Part shown: piece by piece, positions 16,491 to 17,705 of the stretch
Layout: each line of letters starts with the position of its first letter
Position numbering within the stretch: the stretch's first letter is position 1
Assembly (NCBI GenBank): GCA_949502025.1
Contig: CATBCG010000043.1
Coordinates: 1 to 17,705, forward strand
Direction of reading: 5' to 3'
Length of the DNA: 17,705 nt
Source: MGBC131033 sp910585655
Lineage (GTDB): Bacteria; Bacillota; Clostridia; Lachnospirales; Lachnospiraceae
Notes under the pieces: generated by a model
The model's input: only the letters and a program-made list of their open reading frames with translations
What the model was told of the DNA's origin: nothing
The model's database searches: none
Program-made: the position numbers and the translations under genes

Positions 16491-16517
16491 GTTATTTTGC
16501 GCAAGTAAGGAGTAACT

Positions 16518-16682
16518 ATGGTAGACACAGCTTGCTGAACGGGCTAACGTAAGTCTTGACATTGTTACAAGATTAAAGAGAGATGAATTTGTATCAATGG
16601 AAACTGTTGAAAAATCTACTTTTGGAATTTACAGGTCAGAATAGTGGGCATGTTATTTGATATAGTGATGATATCAGAATAA
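16518..16682 (+). pseudogene. Degraded small HTH (XRE-like) regulator upstream of the methyltransferase
   Basis: AAGGAG followed by ATG at 16518 gives MVDTAC and a stop. Shifted by one base, the frame reads TQLAERANVSLDIVTRLKRD and then EFVSMETVEK (16525-16614), the typical recognition-helix region of Cro/CI-type regulators, and stops at 16644. In a third frame, VEKIYFWNLQVRIVGMLFDI continues to 16682 and resembles the usual end of such proteins. A functional start and ribosome site are thus followed by at least two frame disruptions. Small XRE proteins often precede type II methyltransferases as control proteins. The alternative is a chance frame, which I think unlikely. Confidence 0.6.
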
Positions 16683-16712
16683 ACAAAATTTAAGTAAAAT
16701 GGGGTATAGAGA

Positions 16713-17567
16713 ATGAATGTAATTAGTTTGTTCAGTGGTTGCGGTGGATTAGACTTAGGTTTTGAGAGAGCTGGTTTTCATATTCCTGTTGCGAATGAAT
16801 TTGATCCTACCATTTTTGAAACTTTCAAAGTAAATCATCCCAATACACATCTTATTGAGGGCGATGTGAGACAGATTACAAGAGAAGATATTGCCCCCTA
16901 TATTTCTGGCGAGGTTGATGGTATTATCGGTGGACCACCTTGTCAGTCATGGTCGGAAGCTGGTTCTTTGAAAGGTATCGAGGACGCAAGAGGTCAGTTG
17001 TTCTATGACTACATAAGAATTTTGGAAGAGTTCAGACCAAAATTTTTCTTAGCTGAAAATGTTAGTGGTATGCTTGCCAATAGACACAATGAAGCTGTTC
17101 AAAATATTATCGGCTTATTTGAAAAAGCAGGATATGATGTTTCTCTTACAATGGTTAATGCAAAAGACTATGGCGTTGCAGAAGAACGAAAGAGAGTTTT
17201 TTATATCGGATTCAGAAAAGACTTAGGAGTCAACTTTGTGTTTCCAAAAGGTTCAACCGATGATGATGATAAGAAAATTACCCTTAGAGATACTATTTGG
17301 GATTTGCAGGAAACGGCTGTCCCTGCTGGAGATAAGAACTATCATAACCCAGAAGCAATTAACAACAATGAGTATTTCACTGGGGCATATTCTCCTATCT
17401 TTATGAGTCGTAACAGAGTGAAAGGTTGGGATGAACAAGCTTTTACGGTACAGGCATCTGGTCGTCAGTGTCAGCTACATCCACAGGCTCCCAAGATGGT
17501 AAAGTTTGACAAAAATGATTGCCGTTTTGTTATAGGTAGCGAACATCTTTATCGTAGAATGACGTAG
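16713..17567 (+). CDS. DNA (cytosine-5-)-methyltransferase, C-terminally truncated
   Basis: 284 residues. Motif I is LFSGCGGLDLGFERAG at 6-21. Motif IV is GGPPCQSWS with catalytic C77. Motif VI is E115-N-V. Motif VIII is EERKRVFYIGFR at 157-168. The target-recognition region follows, and motif IX is SGRQCQLHP. The protein ends EHLYRRMT at a TAG, exactly where relatives continue with a VRE-like segment and the closing motif X (GNAVP-type), so about 40 residues are absent. Motif X helps to form the SAM pocket, and activity is doubtful. The enzyme would transfer methyl groups to C5 of cytosine in a specific site, probably as half of a type II restriction-modification pair. No endonuclease is visible here. 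It lies behind a palindromic promoter and a degraded HTH gene. The start at 16713 follows a weak GGGGTATAGAG site. Confidence 0.85.
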   Translation: MNVISLFSGCGGLDLGFERAGFHIPVANEFDPTIFETFKVNHPNTHLIEGDVRQITREDIAPYISGEVDGIIGGPPCQSWSEAGSLKGIEDARGQLFYDYIRILEEFRPKFFLAENVSGMLANRHNEAVQNIIGLFEKAGYDVSLTMVNAKDYGVAEERKRVFYIGFRKDLGVNFVFPKGSTDDDDKKITLRDTIWDLQETAVPAGDKNYHNPEAINNNEYFTGAYSPIFMSRNRVKGWDEQAFTVQASGRQCQLHPQAPKMVKFDKNDCRFVIGSEHLYRRMT

Positions 17568-17705
17568 GTGATTGCGAAACAGGGTTGGTGTTTGATGTTC
17601 AGAAAAGGCAGACGCCGGATTTTGTAGGAGATAAGCAGGAAAAGTAGATGGCGATATTGGGAAAGTCGGTATGGAATATAAGCAGACAGAAAAAAGAGCG
17701 CACGA
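17558..17705 (+). other. Unrecognised open frame running off the right edge
   Basis: From the point where the methyltransferase is broken, a different frame stays open to the window end: GDCETGLVFDVQKRQTPDF, then VGDKQEKVDGDIGKVGMEY, then KQTEKRAH. It is preceded by a stop at 17555-17557 and has no ribosome binding site, so it could be the 3' part of a gene joined to the methyltransferase by recombination. I do not recognise the family, and at 49 codons chance cannot be excluded. Confidence 0.3.

Noticed and set aside
16435..16500. Rho-independent terminator for the giant gene formed by the CGAGGATATT inverted repeat
   Set aside because: The loop would be 24 nt and no T-run follows the stem, while a consensus promoter sits between the arms.
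16098..16562. Minus-strand open frame of 154 codons across the end of the giant gene
   Set aside because: It runs antisense through the last InlB repeat and the promoter region, with no ribosome binding site or recognisable protein.

Overview
The window looks like an accessory stretch of a low-GC Firmicutes chromosome, most likely a gut member of the Clostridia (Lachnospiraceae-like). The reasons are strong AGGAGG-type ribosome binding sites, TTGNNN-17-TATAAT promoters, a GH29 fucosidase, a giant InlB-repeat surface protein, and an IS3-type transposase N-terminus of a kind common in that family. The assignment rests on recognition of sequence style only. The region is heavily remodelled: it holds an IS end inside a methyltransferase gene, an internally deleted DUF4037 gene, three small duplicated or degraded gene fragments, and a cytosine methyltransferase cut off before its last motif.

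Layout. 1-672: outward end of an IS element (transposase start on the minus strand) that has removed the 5' part of a SAM-dependent methyltransferase gene. 715-802: strong terminator followed by a good promoter. 848-4153: a compact three-gene operon consisting of a HEPN-like all-alpha protein, a ParA/MinD-like ATPase with the variant KGGMGRT loop and its own N-terminal domain, and a P-loop ATPase with Walker A and B. The first two genes are 25 nt apart and the last two overlap by 4 nt. This is the best candidate for a little-described system, probably a conflict/defence module. 4131-5336 (minus): a NUDIX hydrolase followed by a broken DUF4037 gene, tail-to-tail with the triad. 5387-6927: divergent promoters, a cytoplasmic GH29 alpha-L-fucosidase and its terminator.

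6961-16258: a relic of a duplicated gene, a promoter, a terminator-like hairpin in the leader, a single-pass membrane protein, and, overlapping it by ATGA, a 2752-residue secreted protein. This protein has a signal peptide, a zincin domain (HEYAH plus a downstream Glu), Ig-like and pre-peptidase-like beta domains, a Thr/Asp-rich linker and 22 InlB-type (List-Bact/Flg_new) repeats, but no visible cell-wall anchor. Its first 1.65 kb is AT-rich and the rest clearly more GC-rich, so it looks like a mosaic. 16259-17705: a 34-bp near-copy of the fucosidase 3' end, a promoter framed by a perfect 10-bp inverted repeat, a degraded HTH regulator, a 5-cytosine DNA methyltransferase ending just before motif X, and an unrecognised open frame running off the right edge.
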